Notes: generated by a model not told the origin, from the sequence alone. Positions 46,696-55,450 are shown, counted from the stretch's first letter. The stretch: 64,000 bases of DNA from Leifsonia sp. TF02-11 (GCF_017565305.1 NZ_JAGEKP010000008.1:186001-250000), one strand, 5' to 3'. Numbers and translations: made by a program.

Positions 46696-47807
46696 GCCGG
46701 CACCTCCACTCGGATCGCGGTGCCGTGGCCGGGACGCGACTCCACGACCAGGCCGCCGGCGACCGACTCGATGCGCTCGCGCATCGCCACCAGGCCGTAA
46801 CCGCCCTGGTCGGACGGTCCCCGCTCGACCGGGCCGGCGTGCGGGTCGAACCCGCGGCCGTCGTCCCGCACTTCGAGACGCGTTCCGGTCGCGTCCGCGC
46901 GCAGGGTCAACCGCACCCGGCGGGCTCCGGCGTGGCGCTCGACGTTCGCGAGGGCCTCCTGCGCGGTCCGCAGCAGCGCGACCTCCACGTCGGTCGGCAG
47001 AGCCGTGGCGTCTCCGCTCGCGCTGACGTCGCACGGGATGCCGGTGCGCTCCGTCCACGTGCGCGCCAACTGGCCGATCGCATCCGGAAGCCGCATCGCG
47101 TCGAGCGCGACCGGCCGCAGTGCCTTCACGGAGCGGCGCGCCTCGGCGAGTCCGTCCCTGGCGAGGGCGATGGCCGCCCGGGTGTGCCGGGCGCGGGAGG
47201 CGTCGTCCGGCGCCTGTTCCGCCGCCTGCAACTGGGTGACGATGCCGGCGAAGCCCTGTGCGAGCGTGTCGTGGATCTCGCGCGCGAGCCGCGACCGCTC
47301 CTGCTCGGTGGCGCGGAGGTTCACCTGGCGTTCCGCCAGCCGCAGCGACCAGGAGAGTCCGCACATGGCGACCACGTTCAGCAGCAGGATGCCGACGCCG
47401 CCGACGATCCCGGCCGTGTCCCACCCCAGCGGCGACGCCTGGGCGAGCCCGGCGACGACCGCGGTCGCACCGACGGCCAGGAGCTCCCACGGCCACGGCA
47501 CGATCGAGTAGGCGAAGGTGAAGACCGCGATGGTGAGGAAGCCGAACCAGCTGTCCCTGAACACCAGTGCCAGGCTGAGCGCGATGAGCCCGGTCATGAA
47601 CACGGCGATCGCGGCCGGGTGCTCGCGCACGGTCGGCGGGAGCCTGCGCCAGACGATGATCCACATCGCAGTAACCGCGCAGAGGATCAGCGTGGGCACG
47701 AGCTGCGCCCACTCGCCCCACTGCACGCCGAGGGTGAAGGCGACCAGCACCGCCAGCACGACGTACGGCGTGACCGTGAGGACTGTCCTCCAGCGCGGAT
47801 CGATCAC
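46692..47807 (-). CDS. Sensor histidine kinase, HisKA_3 type (second pair)
   Basis: 371 residues. Membrane segments between about 10 and 150, then REIHDTLAQGFAGIVTQLQA with the phosphoacceptor His, the N box AQEALANVERHA and the G boxes DDGRGFDP and YGLVAMRERI. Start GTG 47807 just after the stop of the membrane protein gene, so the three genes form an operon. Signal unknown; the membrane protein upstream could be part of the sensing complex. Confidence 0.9.
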   Translation of the reverse strand: MIDPRWRTVLTVTPYVVLAVLVAFTLGVQWGEWAQLVPTLILCAVTAMWIIVWRRLPPTVREHPAAIAVFMTGLIALSLALVFRDSWFGFLTIAVFTFAYSIVPWPWELLAVGATAVVAGLAQASPLGWDTAGIVGGVGILLLNVVAMCGLSWSLRLAERQVNLRATEQERSRLAREIHDTLAQGFAGIVTQLQAAEQAPDDASRARHTRAAIALARDGLAEARRSVKALRPVALDAMRLPDAIGQLARTWTERTGIPCDVSASGDATALPTDVEVALLRTAQEALANVERHAGARRVRLTLRADATGTRLEVRDDGRGFDPHAGPVERGPSDQGGYGLVAMRERIESVAGGLVVESRPGHGTAIRVEVPA

Positions 47808-47816
47808 GTTCAGACC

Positions 47817-48251
47817 CTACGCTTTCGCGGGCACCAGCGCGCGGGTGCGCGGGAGGTTCGCGATGATCGCGACGGGCAGCACGAGGAGGCCGCACACCGC
47901 CTGCTCGATGCGCACCCAGCCGGGCAGGAAGCCGGGGATGGCCACGATGACGATGACGGCGGCGACGATGATCGGTGCGACGATCCGCAGCCGCAGCAGG
48001 GCGTTGCGCGAGCCGCGTGCCGCGCCGATCCCGAACACCAGCAGCAGGACGGAGCTGGCGAGGACGATCGAGCAGCGGATCCAGATGGCGATGTCCACGC
48101 CGACGCCGACGGCTGTCAGCACGGCGAGGAAGGCGACCATGGCTGCGCTGAGGCCGACGAACGACCAGAGCAGGGCGAGAACCGGGCGGAAGGCCGCGCG
48201 GCGGGCCGTGGCGTGCACGGCGGCGGTGGTGGGGAGAGGTGTCTCGGTCAT
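47817..48251 (-). CDS. Four-helix membrane protein linked to a two-component system
   Basis: 144 residues with hydrophobic segments at about 23-46, 51-74, 85-108 and 113-132. First gene of the operon with the kinase and regulator. ATG 48251 gives a short polar N-terminus (MTETPLPTTAAVHATARRAA). Could be a sensor accessory or target of the system; unknown family. Confidence 0.7.
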   Translation of the reverse strand: MTETPLPTTAAVHATARRAAFRPVLALLWSFVGLSAAMVAFLAVLTAVGVGVDIAIWIRCSIVLASSVLLLVFGIGAARGSRNALLRLRIVAPIIVAAVIVIVAIPGFLPGWVRIEQAVCGLLVLPVAIIANLPRTRALVPAKA

Positions 48252-48392
48252 GTCCCCAGCCTCCCGGGAGGGGCCGGCGCACGGATCGACCGAACGGTCA
48301 GACCCCGTCACCGATCGGTTGACCCTGTTGCGGGCCCGCCCGACGGGGTGTAGACGGGTGGGGAAACCGCAACCGATAAGGGAGGTCGTGTC

Positions 48393-48986
48393 ATGTCTTC
48401 GATCGTCGTGCAGTCATTCGTCACCCTCGACGGTGTCGTGCAGGGCCCGGGCGGCCAGGAGGAGGACGTCAGCGGAGGGTTCCCGTACGGTGGCTGGCAG
48501 TTCGACTACGACGACGGCGGCACGGTCGAGGCCTGGGAGGAGAACACCGAGGCCCTGCTGCTGGGCCGGCGCACCTACGAGATCTTCGCCGGCTCCTGGG
48601 GTGTCTGGAGCGAGGACGCGGAGGGCTTCCAGGGCGAGCTGACTCGCAGGTACAACCGCATCCCCAAGTACGTCGCGTCGCGAACGCTGGGCGAGGTCGG
48701 CTGGAAGAACTCGTACCTGCTCGGGCCGGACGTCCCTGCCGCGGTGGATCGGCTCCGCTCCGAGCCGGGAGGCGAGATCCGGGTGTGGGGCAGCACCGAG
48801 CTCATCCGCACCCTGGCCGAGCACGACCAGGTCGACGAGTACCGCCTCCTGGTGCACCCGCTCGTGCTGGGAACCGGCAAGAAGCTCTTCGGCGACGGCT
48901 TCCCGCACTCGCGCCTCGCCCTGGTCGAGTCGCGGTCGATCCCGTCGGGGGTCGTGGTGAACGTGTATAGGAGGGCGGATGGGTGA
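48393..48986 (+). CDS. RibD-C/dihydrofolate reductase-like protein
   Basis: 197 residues. Pattern of the RibD C-terminal/DHFR superfamily: IVVQSFVTLDGVVQGPGG at the N-terminus, EALLLGRRTYEIF, KYVASRTLGEVGWKNS, then GEIRVWGSTELIRTLAEHDQ and LVHPLVLGTGKKLFGDG. Likely an NADPH-dependent reductase of unknown substrate. GGGAGG 8 bases before ATG 48393. A relative is encoded at 62934. Confidence 0.85.
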   Translation: MSSIVVQSFVTLDGVVQGPGGQEEDVSGGFPYGGWQFDYDDGGTVEAWEENTEALLLGRRTYEIFAGSWGVWSEDAEGFQGELTRRYNRIPKYVASRTLGEVGWKNSYLLGPDVPAAVDRLRSEPGGEIRVWGSTELIRTLAEHDQVDEYRLLVHPLVLGTGKKLFGDGFPHSRLALVESRSIPSGVVVNVYRRADG

Positions 48987-49056
48987 CCCGGGTTTCGTTT
49001 TTTAGTGTGCTTTATTGATTTCTAGTAAAGCGGTCTAAAACCGCAAAGCTCGTCGG
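48987..49056. other. AT-rich spacer before the AAA ATPase gene
   Basis: The stretch around 49000-49040 (TCGTTTTTTAGTGTGCTTTA, TTGATTTCTAGTAAAGC) is far more AT-rich than anything else in the host part. It contains a small hairpin GCGGT-CTAAA-ACCGC and TTGATT as a possible -35. It may be promoter DNA or mark the edge of acquired sequence carrying the ATPase gene. Confidence 0.45.
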
Positions 49057-50286
49057 ATGGACAGCCTGCTCAACCCGTACACGCCGAACGCGGGCGCTTC
49101 GCCTGGGATCATCGTCGGCCGAGAGGAGCAGACGATGTCGTTCACGCGTCTGCTCGGCCGGCTAGCCCGTGGCCGGACGGACCAGTCGATGATCATCACC
49201 GGTCTGCGAGGGGTCGGCAAGACCGTCCTGCTGAATGAGTTCATCGACATCGCCCGCCGCGAGCGATGGGAGGTCATCGACTTCGAGGCAAGCAAACACG
49301 ACGACGGTCAGTTCCGGCGAACGATGTTCTCCCAACTCCGTGCCGCCCTGCTGCTGTCACCGCGTGCACGTTGGAGTGAACGAGGGCGTTGGGCGGCAGA
49401 AGTTCTGAGCGCATTCGCAGTGACGGCGAACCAGGACGGGTTCGCGGTCACCTGGGATGTTCCTCCTGCGGAAGGGCTCGCCGATCACGGTGATCTCGGG
49501 ATGGACCTCACCGACGTATTCGTCGCCATCGGCGAGGCTGCGAAGGAGCAGGGCAGGGGATTGGCCCTGCTCATCGACGAAGTGCAGTTTCTCCGTGCCT
49601 CCCAACTTGGGGCACTGATTCAGGCCGTGCACAAAACCGTGCAGCGACGCCTTCCCCTGACGTTCGTCGGAGCGGGGCTGCCGCAGATCGCGGAGTTGGC
49701 GGGCGACGCGAAGTCCTATGCGGAGCGTCTGTTCACGTTTCCCGAGATCGGATCGCTGTTTGTCGAGGATGCTCGGAATGCGCTCACGGAACCGGCAGCG
49801 TCCGAACACGCGAAGTTCGACGACGACGCTGTGGACCTCGCGGTCGAGATCACTCACGGCTACCCCTACTTCATCCAAGAGCTCGGATATCAGGTCTGGG
49901 AGGTCGCGGAGGGCGAATCGATCACGCGCGCCGATGTGGAGATGGCCCGCGAGGCGTACGAGGCCAAGCTCGACAGTTCCTTCTTCCGCGTCCGTCTCGA
50001 TCGGGCGACACCCTTGCAGACGGCGTACATGAGGGCGATGGCACAGCTCGGTTCCGATCCGCAGAAGGCTGCCGATGTCGCTCGGGTCATGGGCCGCGAG
50101 TCGACGCAACTCGGGCCGACGCGCGCGGAGCTCATCGACATGGGTCTGCTGTACACGCCGGAGCACGGGTACGCAGCGTTCACGGTGCCGGATTTCGACG
50201 CGTTCATGACGCGTGCGGTGCCTGAGCTCGTCGTGCCCGACGTGCAGAGAAGACGTCGGCGTCACCCCGTCGACGACGCTGGGTGA
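49057..50286 (+). CDS. AAA ATPase of the AAA_16/STAND-like type
   Basis: 409 residues. IVGREEQTMSFTRLL opens the domain, Walker A GLRGVGKT near 49-56, Walker B LALLIDEVQF near 170, sensor-like LPLTFVGAGLPQIAEL, a lid region (ITHGYPYFIQELGYQVWEVA) and a C-terminal winged helix (about 320-395, ELIDMGLLYTPEHGYAAFTV). Matches the widespread ATP-binding proteins found near mobile DNA; function unknown. No effector domain and no partner gene is adjacent, so a defence role is speculative. Confidence 0.8.
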   Translation: MDSLLNPYTPNAGASPGIIVGREEQTMSFTRLLGRLARGRTDQSMIITGLRGVGKTVLLNEFIDIARRERWEVIDFEASKHDDGQFRRTMFSQLRAALLLSPRARWSERGRWAAEVLSAFAVTANQDGFAVTWDVPPAEGLADHGDLGMDLTDVFVAIGEAAKEQGRGLALLIDEVQFLRASQLGALIQAVHKTVQRRLPLTFVGAGLPQIAELAGDAKSYAERLFTFPEIGSLFVEDARNALTEPAASEHAKFDDDAVDLAVEITHGYPYFIQELGYQVWEVAEGESITRADVEMAREAYEAKLDSSFFRVRLDRATPLQTAYMRAMAQLGSDPQKAADVARVMGRESTQLGPTRAELIDMGLLYTPEHGYAAFTVPDFDAFMTRAVPELVVPDVQRRRRRHPVDDAG

Positions 50287-50310
50287 CCCCGACCCCTCAC
50301 ACCCCACCCC

Positions 50311-50748
50311 TCACACCCGCCCCAGCGCCGCCACCATCCGCGTGAACACGTGCGACCGCCAGCCGCCGTTCATGATCCGGAACGCGCGCGCCTGGTCGGG
50401 GTCGTCGAGGTCGAAGCCCTCCTGGGTGAGCAGGAGGCGGGTGCCCGTGCCCTCGGGCACGAGTCGCCAGGTGACGACGGTGTCGAGCGCTGTGCCCTCG
50501 CTCGACCACGAGATGCTCAGCAGCCGGCCGGGGTCGACCTCCAAGACCTGGCACTGAACGATGCCGGAGAACGAGGTCTGCGGCACCGGCTCCGTGCGGA
50601 ACTCGAAGCGTGTGCCGACAACGGGCGCGAAGCCGTCGTGCGGCATCAGCCAGCCGGCGAGGAGGTCGGGCTCGCTGAGCACCCGCCACACCTTCGCGGG
50701 CGGGTGCGGCAGGAATTCGTCGAACTCGAACGTGGTGAGCGTGGTCAT
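50311..50748 (-). CDS. SRPBCC (AHSA1-like) domain protein
   Basis: 145 residues: FEFDEFLPHPPAKVWRVLSE, PDLLAGWLMPHDGFAPVVGT, LLLTQEGFDLDDPDQARAF and WRSHVF, the usual START/AHSA1 fold that binds a hydrophobic ligand. It is coupled by 4 bases to an ArsR-type regulator, a very common pairing whose ligand is generally unknown. Confidence 0.88.
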   Translation of the reverse strand: MTTLTTFEFDEFLPHPPAKVWRVLSEPDLLAGWLMPHDGFAPVVGTRFEFRTEPVPQTSFSGIVQCQVLEVDPGRLLSISWSSEGTALDTVVTWRLVPEGTGTRLLLTQEGFDLDDPDQARAFRIMNGGWRSHVFTRMVAALGRV

Positions 50749-51146
50749 GCGACCTCCGGGTCTTCGGGCGCGGGTGCGGGTGCAGGTTCGGGCGCGGATG
50801 CGGGTCCGTCCGCGTCCGGCAGGGCGTCCAGCGTCGCGTGGAGGCGTCGCATCCGTTCGCGCCAGAAACGCTCGTGCGGCGCCATCCAGTCGCGCAGCTC
50901 GCTCCAGGGCTCCGGGGCGAGCGCGTAGTAGACGTTGCGCCCGGCCGTGCGCTCGACGACCAGTCCCGCGTGACGGAGTGCCTGCAGGTGTTCGGACACC
51001 GACGGCCGGCTCATCGAGAACCGGGCGGCGATCTCGCCGGTGGTGCTCTCGCCCGCGAGCAGGAGGTCGAGGATGTCGCGGCGGGTGGGGTTCGCCAGGG
51101 CGCCGAAAAGCCGGTCGGCCGCCGTGTCTTTCGCGCGGACGGGCAC
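50745..51146 (-). CDS. ArsR-family transcriptional regulator
   Basis: 133 residues. Winged helix-turn-helix: DRLFGALANPTRRDILDLLL, GEIAARFSMSRPSVSEHLQA, LRHAGLVVERTAGRNVYYAL, followed by the ...WMAPHERFWRERMRRL tail typical of the SRPBCC-linked subfamily and an Ala/Pro-rich end. No metal-binding CVC. GTG 51146 lies one base after the VOC stop. Probably autoregulates the three-gene operon. Confidence 0.85.
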   Translation of the reverse strand: MPVRAKDTAADRLFGALANPTRRDILDLLLAGESTTGEIAARFSMSRPSVSEHLQALRHAGLVVERTAGRNVYYALAPEPWSELRDWMAPHERFWRERMRRLHATLDALPDADGPASAPEPAPAPAPEDPEVA

Positions 51147-51147
51147 G

Positions 51148-51525
51148 TCAGCCCTGCTGCAGCAGCACGAAGCCGTTGCCGTCAGGGTCAGCGAACTGTG
51201 CCTGAACACCCCAGCCGACCTGCTCCGGGCCGGTGACCGCCACCCCCGCGGCGCCGAGCGCGGCAACCACTCCCGCGATGTCGTCGGTGTGGAGCACGAT
51301 GCCCTGCTGCCAGCCGGGCGCGGCCTGGCCGGGGAACGGCGGGTGCAGCGTGAAGTCGACGGCGCTGCCTTCCGGAGCGACCGACAGCCAGCGTGCGTCT
51401 CCGTACGCGGTGTCTGCGCGCACCTCGAAGCCGAGCACGTCGCGGTAGAACGCGAGCGCGCGGTCCTGATCGGCCACGGGGATGGTGACGGTCTGGATGC
51501 GGACGCGGGGAGTGGGGGAGGTCAT
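51148..51525 (-). CDS. VOC-family (glyoxalase-like) protein
   Basis: 125 residues. VRIQTVTIPVADQDRALAFY and RDVLGFEVRADTAYGDARWL opening, GIVLHTDDIAGVVAALGAAG, and QAQFADPDGNGFVLLQQ closing: two beta-alpha-beta-beta-beta units with metal ligands of the glyoxalase/bleomycin-resistance fold. Substrate unknown. First gene of the VOC/ArsR/SRPBCC operon with a clear promoter. Confidence 0.88.
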   Translation of the reverse strand: MTSPTPRVRIQTVTIPVADQDRALAFYRDVLGFEVRADTAYGDARWLSVAPEGSAVDFTLHPPFPGQAAPGWQQGIVLHTDDIAGVVAALGAAGVAVTGPEQVGWGVQAQFADPDGNGFVLLQQG

Positions 51526-51531
51526 GGCAGG

Positions 51532-51561
51532 AGTATATGCAGGAAAAAACCTACCAATCAA
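51532..51561 (-). promoter_or_regulatory. Promoter of the VOC/ArsR/SRPBCC operon
   Basis: On the minus strand -35 TTGATT (51556-51561), 18-base spacer, -10 TATACT (51532-51537), with ATG 51525 starting six bases downstream of the -10, so the mRNA is leaderless or nearly so. This is the best consensus promoter in the host part. Confidence 0.8.
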
Positions 51562-51606
51562 GTCTGCGGAGACGTCGGCCCACCCGATCGCCCGTCGGCG
51601 CGGTCG

Positions 51607-51612
51607 TAGGCT
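51607..51612 (+). promoter_or_regulatory. -10 element of the IclR-type regulator gene
   Basis: TAGGCT followed by GACCGC and ATG 51619. The identical block TAGGCTGACCGCATGG recurs before the gene at 62934, a typical actinobacterial leaderless promoter. Confidence 0.65.
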
Positions 51613-51618
51613 GACCGC

Positions 51619-52374
51619 ATGGCCGGTGGAGCTCAGGACGACCGCAGTGTCGCAGAGCGCGTGTTCGCGATCGCCGACGCCTTCGAGCGCGGAGACGAGC
51701 TGACGCTCAGCGAGGTCGCCAGACGGGCCGACCTCCCGGTCTCGACCGCTCACCGGCTGCTCGCCGAATGGGTTGCCTGGGGCGGGCTCCTCCGCGGGGA
51801 CGACGGCCGGTACCGGGTCGGCATGAAGCTGTGGCGGCTCGGCGCGCGCCAGCCGACGGCGCGCAAGCTGCGGGAGGCCGCGCGCCCCTACCTCGACGAC
51901 CTCCTGGAGGCGACGGGGGAGCACGTGCATCTCGCCGTGCGCGACGGCCTCGGCGCGGTCTATCTCGAACGGCTCTCCGGCCCAGGCGCCGTCCGTGTCA
52001 TCAGCGACGTGGGGACGCGCCTCCCCCTGCATGCCACCGGCGTCGGTCTGGTGCTCTTGGCGTACGCCCCGTCCGGGACGCTCGAGGAGGTGCTGGCGCA
52101 GAACCCGCGCAAGTTTCTGCCGAACACGTTGACCAGCGAGAAGGAGCTGCGCGCCCGGTTGGCGAGCATCCGCACGACGGGGGTGTCGCGGGCGGTCGAG
52201 GAGCTGACGCGCGGAGTGTTCTCCGTCGCGGCACCGGTGCGTGACGCCGCGGGCGACGTCGTCGCGGCCGTGTCGATTATCGCGCACGCCGAACGGGCCG
52301 CAGAGCCGCAGTTCGTGCTCGGCGTGCGAATGGCCGCACGGGGCATCTCCGCGGCGCTCGTCTCTGGGCGGTGA
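51619..52374 (+). CDS. IclR-family regulator of the aromatic operon
   Basis: 251 residues. N-terminal winged helix (SVAERVFAIADAFERGDELT, LSEVARRADLPVSTAHRLLA) and C-terminal ligand-binding domain (AVYLERLSGPGAVRVISDVG, RLPLHATGVGLVLLAYAPS, VEELTRGVFSVAAPV, ISAALVSGR). IclR proteins of the PcaR/PobR group control 4-hydroxybenzoate and protocatechuate genes; the operon with such genes begins 0.56 kb downstream and has a TTTCCA-n5-TGGAAA palindrome before pobA, a probable binding site. Confidence 0.85.
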   Translation: MAGGAQDDRSVAERVFAIADAFERGDELTLSEVARRADLPVSTAHRLLAEWVAWGGLLRGDDGRYRVGMKLWRLGARQPTARKLREAARPYLDDLLEATGEHVHLAVRDGLGAVYLERLSGPGAVRVISDVGTRLPLHATGVGLVLLAYAPSGTLEEVLAQNPRKFLPNTLTSEKELRARLASIRTTGVSRAVEELTRGVFSVAAPVRDAAGDVVAAVSIIAHAERAAEPQFVLGVRMAARGISAALVSGR

Positions 52375-52412
52375 GGCTAGATCGGCGATTCGGCTACCGA
52401 TACCTTCTAGCC

Positions 52413-52778
52413 ATGCTCACGCACAGAACGCTCAGATCAGCCCTCGCCGCGGCCGTCGTGCTCGCCGTCCTTTCCGGCTGCGCCTCGTCCGGATCCTCGT
52501 CGCCGGCCGGCGACTGGGGAGTCGTCAAGGCGGGCCAGCCGTCGCTCACCGTCGAGTCGAACGGCTCCTGGCACGGCAACGACGGCTGCAACGCCATGAA
52601 GGGCGACGGGAAGATCTCCGGACAGGAGTTCACCTTCGGCCCGTTCGCCTCGACGTTGGTCGCGTGCGAGGGCGTGACGCCCTGGCTGAACCTCGCGGTC
52701 ACGGCGAAGGTCGACGGCGACTCGCTGGTCGTCTTCCGAGGTGACGGCAGCAAGATCGGCACGTTGTCGCGACGATGA
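52413..52778 (+). CDS. META-domain lipoprotein (HslJ-like)
   Basis: 121 residues. Signal MLTHRTLRSALAAAVVLAVL with lipobox LSGC (lipidated Cys about 24), then the META fold: DWGVVKAGQPSLTVESNGSW, HGNDGCNAMKGDGK, FTFGPFASTLVACEGVTPWL and a final SLVVFRGDGSKIGTL. Exported and anchored to the membrane. Function unknown. It lies between the IclR gene and pobA but shows no obvious link to the pathway. Confidence 0.8.
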   Translation: MLTHRTLRSALAAAVVLAVLSGCASSGSSSPAGDWGVVKAGQPSLTVESNGSWHGNDGCNAMKGDGKISGQEFTFGPFASTLVACEGVTPWLNLAVTAKVDGDSLVVFRGDGSKIGTLSRR

Positions 52779-52811
52779 CGAGGTGATCCCGAGGGGGAGT
52801 CCATCTCGCTG

Positions 52812-52868
52812 AGTGGAAAGCCGTACCGAGTGTTCGCCGTGCCGGAAACCTTTCCATTCAGTGGAAAG
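52812..52868. promoter_or_regulatory. Probable IclR-type operator upstream of pobA
   Basis: TTTCCATTCAGTGGAAA (52851-52867) is a palindrome TTTCCA-n5-TGGAAA, and its half AGTGGAAAG is repeated upstream at 52812-52820. It lies 69-85 bases before pobA. IclR dimers bind this kind of site; the candidate is the regulator at 51619. Confidence 0.6.
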
Positions 52869-52935
52869 TCACTCCAGCGCCGCACCGCCGTGGCGAAAAC
52901 TGGGACAACCTTCCCACCGGAGCGAAAGGCGGAAC

Positions 52936-54099
52936 ATGCGAACCCAGGTCAGCATCATCGGGGCCGGGCCCGCAGGGCTCCTTCTCGGCCACATCCTGCG
53001 GCGGGCCGGAGTCGACTTCGTCCTCCTGGAGCAGAAGAGCCGCGAGTACGTGCTGGGCCGCGTGCGCGCCGGCGTCCTCGAGCAGGGCTCCGTCGACATC
53101 CTGCGCGAGCTGGGCCTGGATGCCGACCTCGCAGAGCGCGGGCTGACCCACCACGGCATCTACCTGCAGTACGAAGGCGGGCGCCACCACCTCGACTTCG
53201 TGGACCTCGTGGGCCGCACGGTGACCGTCTACGGCCAGCAGGCGCTCGTCCGCCACCTGCTCGCCGAGCACGACCGGGTGGGATCCGACATCCGCTTCGA
53301 GACGGCGGGTGTGGTCCCGCACGGTCTCGACACCGACGCCCCGTTCGTGACGACCGACGCCGGCGAGCGCATCGACTGCGAGATCGTGGTCGGCGCCGAC
53401 GGTTACCACGGCGTCTGCCGCCCGGCGATCCCGGGCATCCAGGCCCTCGAGCGCAACTACCCCTACGCCTGGCTCGGCATCCTGGCCGACGTCGCACCGT
53501 CCACCGACGATCTCATCTACGCCCTGCATCCCGAGGGCTTCGCCATGCACTCCATGCGGTCGCGGGAGGTGTCTCGGCTCTACCTGCAGGTCGATCCTGA
53601 CGAGTCGGTCGACGACTGGTCGGACGCCCGCATCTGGGAGGCGCTGCAGACGCGGCTCGGCGTTCCGGGCTGGACCCTGACGGAGGGCGCCATCACCGAG
53701 AAGTCGATCACCCCGATGCGCAGCTTCGTCGCCTCCACCCTCGAGTACGGCCGGCTGTTCCTCGCCGGCGACGCCGGGCACATCGTGCCGCCGACGGGAG
53801 CGAAGGGTCTCAACTCGGCCATCGCAGACGTTGCGCTGCTCGGTCGGGCCGTTGCGGCGCACTTCGACGGAGACGATGCTCCCCTGAAGCGTTACAGCGC
53901 CTCTGCGCTCGCACGCCAGTGGAAGGTGCAGCAGTTCTCGCAGTGGATGACGGAGATGCTTCACGTGCACAGGGAGGTCGCCGATCCGTCGGCCAGGGCC
54001 TTCCGCTACCGCAGCCAGCTCGGACAGCTCGCATACACCACAGGATCACGCAACGCTCAGGCGGCTCTCGCCGAGCAGTACGCGGGCCTACCCTTCTGA
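52936..54099 (+). CDS. pobA: 4-hydroxybenzoate 3-monooxygenase
   Basis: 387 residues, standard size. FAD-binding IIGAGPAGLLLGHILRRAGV with VLLEQKS, the PobA-type REYVLGRVRAGVLEQGSVDI, the DG motif VVGADGYHGVCRPA and the GD motif LAGDAGHIVPPTGAKGLNSA. Converts 4-hydroxybenzoate to protocatechuate using NAD(P)H and oxygen. First gene of the aromatic operon; ATG 52936 lies nine bases after the GAAAGG ribosome site. pcaH follows 9 bases later. Confidence 0.92.
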   Translation: MRTQVSIIGAGPAGLLLGHILRRAGVDFVLLEQKSREYVLGRVRAGVLEQGSVDILRELGLDADLAERGLTHHGIYLQYEGGRHHLDFVDLVGRTVTVYGQQALVRHLLAEHDRVGSDIRFETAGVVPHGLDTDAPFVTTDAGERIDCEIVVGADGYHGVCRPAIPGIQALERNYPYAWLGILADVAPSTDDLIYALHPEGFAMHSMRSREVSRLYLQVDPDESVDDWSDARIWEALQTRLGVPGWTLTEGAITEKSITPMRSFVASTLEYGRLFLAGDAGHIVPPTGAKGLNSAIADVALLGRAVAAHFDGDDAPLKRYSASALARQWKVQQFSQWMTEMLHVHREVADPSARAFRYRSQLGQLAYTTGSRNAQAALAEQYAGLPF

Positions 54100-54108
54100 G
54101 GCGAACCG

Positions 54109-54876
54109 ATGACCGACAACACCGAACAGGACCAGATCGTCGCCGAGATCGGCGCGCTGCACACGGCCGCCGCCGCGGCCGGAGCGCTCCCCGTGCACGC
54201 GTTGCGTGACTTCGGCCCCTACCGCAGCTCGGCGCTGCGGCATCCGACACACGAGCTCGTGCGTGCCGATCCTGAGGAGATCGAGCTCGTCTCGCCGGCG
54301 TTCGGGCACTCGGACGTCGCAGCCGAGGAGAGCGACCTCACCATCCAGCACGACGGCGAGCCGCTCGGCGAGCGCATCATCGTGACGGGACGGGTGCTCG
54401 ACGGCGAAGGGCGCCCGGTCCGCAACCAGCTCGTGGAGGTCTGGCAGGCGAACTCCGCCGGCCGCTACGTGCACAAGCGCGACCAGCATCCCGCTCCGCT
54501 CGACCCGAACTTCACCGGCGTCGGGCGCACGATCACGGGGGACGACGGGTCGTACCGGTTCGTCACCATCAAGCCGGGTCCGTATCCGTGGAAGAACCAC
54601 CGCAACGCCTGGCGCCCGGCGCACATCCACTTCTCGCTCTTCGGCTCGGAGTTCACCCAGCGCCTGGTGACCCAGATGTACTTCCCGAGCGATCCGCTGT
54701 TCGCGCTCGATCCGATCTACCAGTCGATCGTCGACCCCGACGCCCGGCAGAGGCTCATCGCCGCCTACGATCACGACGTCAGCGAGCCGGAGTGGGCGCT
54801 GGGTTACCGGTGGGACATCGTGCTCACCGGGAGCAAAGCCACCTGGATGGAGCCGGAGGAGGGCGAGCATGCCTGA
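54109..54876 (+). CDS. pcaH: Protocatechuate 3,4-dioxygenase, beta subunit
   Basis: 255 residues. The iron ligands are visible: Tyr in NSAGRYVHKRDQ, Tyr in KPGPYPWKNH, and both His in WRPAHIHFSLFG. N-terminal PcaH extension present (SSALRHPTHELV). With the alpha subunit it cleaves protocatechuate to 3-carboxy-cis,cis-muconate. Overlaps pcaG by 8 bases. Confidence 0.93.
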   Translation: MTDNTEQDQIVAEIGALHTAAAAAGALPVHALRDFGPYRSSALRHPTHELVRADPEEIELVSPAFGHSDVAAEESDLTIQHDGEPLGERIIVTGRVLDGEGRPVRNQLVEVWQANSAGRYVHKRDQHPAPLDPNFTGVGRTITGDDGSYRFVTIKPGPYPWKNHRNAWRPAHIHFSLFGSEFTQRLVTQMYFPSDPLFALDPIYQSIVDPDARQRLIAAYDHDVSEPEWALGYRWDIVLTGSKATWMEPEEGEHA

Positions 54877-55450
54877 TCGGAACGACACCGGCGCGGCGCA
54901 GGGCGCACGCCGGCTGCAGACGCCGTCGCAGACCGTCGGCCCGTTCTTCGGGTACGCGCTGCCCTACGAGGGCGGCTCGGAGGTCGCGGCACCATGGAAC
55001 CCTGAGGCGATCCGCTTCCACGGCACTGTGACCGACGGTGCCGGTGAGCCCGTGCCCGACGCCCTGCTCGAGATCTGGGGAGCCGACGCGCAGGGCCGCC
55101 CGATCGATGCACGCGGAAGCCTGCACCGCGACGGCCACACCGTGACGGGGTTCGGTCGCGCTGCGGTCGACCGCGACGGCCACTACGCGTTCACCACGGT
55201 CCAGCCCGGCGCTCCGGCGCCCGGCCGTGCCCCGTACCTCCTGGTCACCGTCTTCGCGCGCGGCCTGCTGCACCACCTGTTCACGCGTGCCTACTTCGGC
55301 GACGACCCGTTCCTGCAGACCATTGCAGAGGACCGGCGCGACACGCTCCGGGCCGTGAGGGACGGCGAGCGCAGCTACCGGTTCGACATCCGCCTCCAGG
55401 GCGAGGGCGAGACCGTGTTCCTCGACTTCATCGGCGACGGCCGTGGCTGA
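54869..55450 (+). CDS. pcaG: Protocatechuate 3,4-dioxygenase, alpha subunit
   Basis: 193 residues. Shares the intradiol fold (TPSQTVGPFFGYALPYEGGS, then DGAGEPVPDALLEIWGADAQ, YAFTTVQPGAPAPGRAPYLL, VTVFARGLLHHLFTRAYF) but lacks the iron-binding Tyr/His set, as alpha subunits do. Forms the alpha-beta unit with PcaH. Confidence 0.92.
   Translation: MPDRNDTGAAQGARRLQTPSQTVGPFFGYALPYEGGSEVAAPWNPEAIRFHGTVTDGAGEPVPDALLEIWGADAQGRPIDARGSLHRDGHTVTGFGRAAVDRDGHYAFTTVQPGAPAPGRAPYLLVTVFARGLLHHLFTRAYFGDDPFLQTIAEDRRDTLRAVRDGERSYRFDIRLQGEGETVFLDFIGDGRG

Noticed and set aside
49057-50286. AAA ATPase as a stand-alone defence system
   Set aside because: It lacks a nuclease, TIR, protease or membrane effector and has no partner gene; general AAA_16 assignment is safer.
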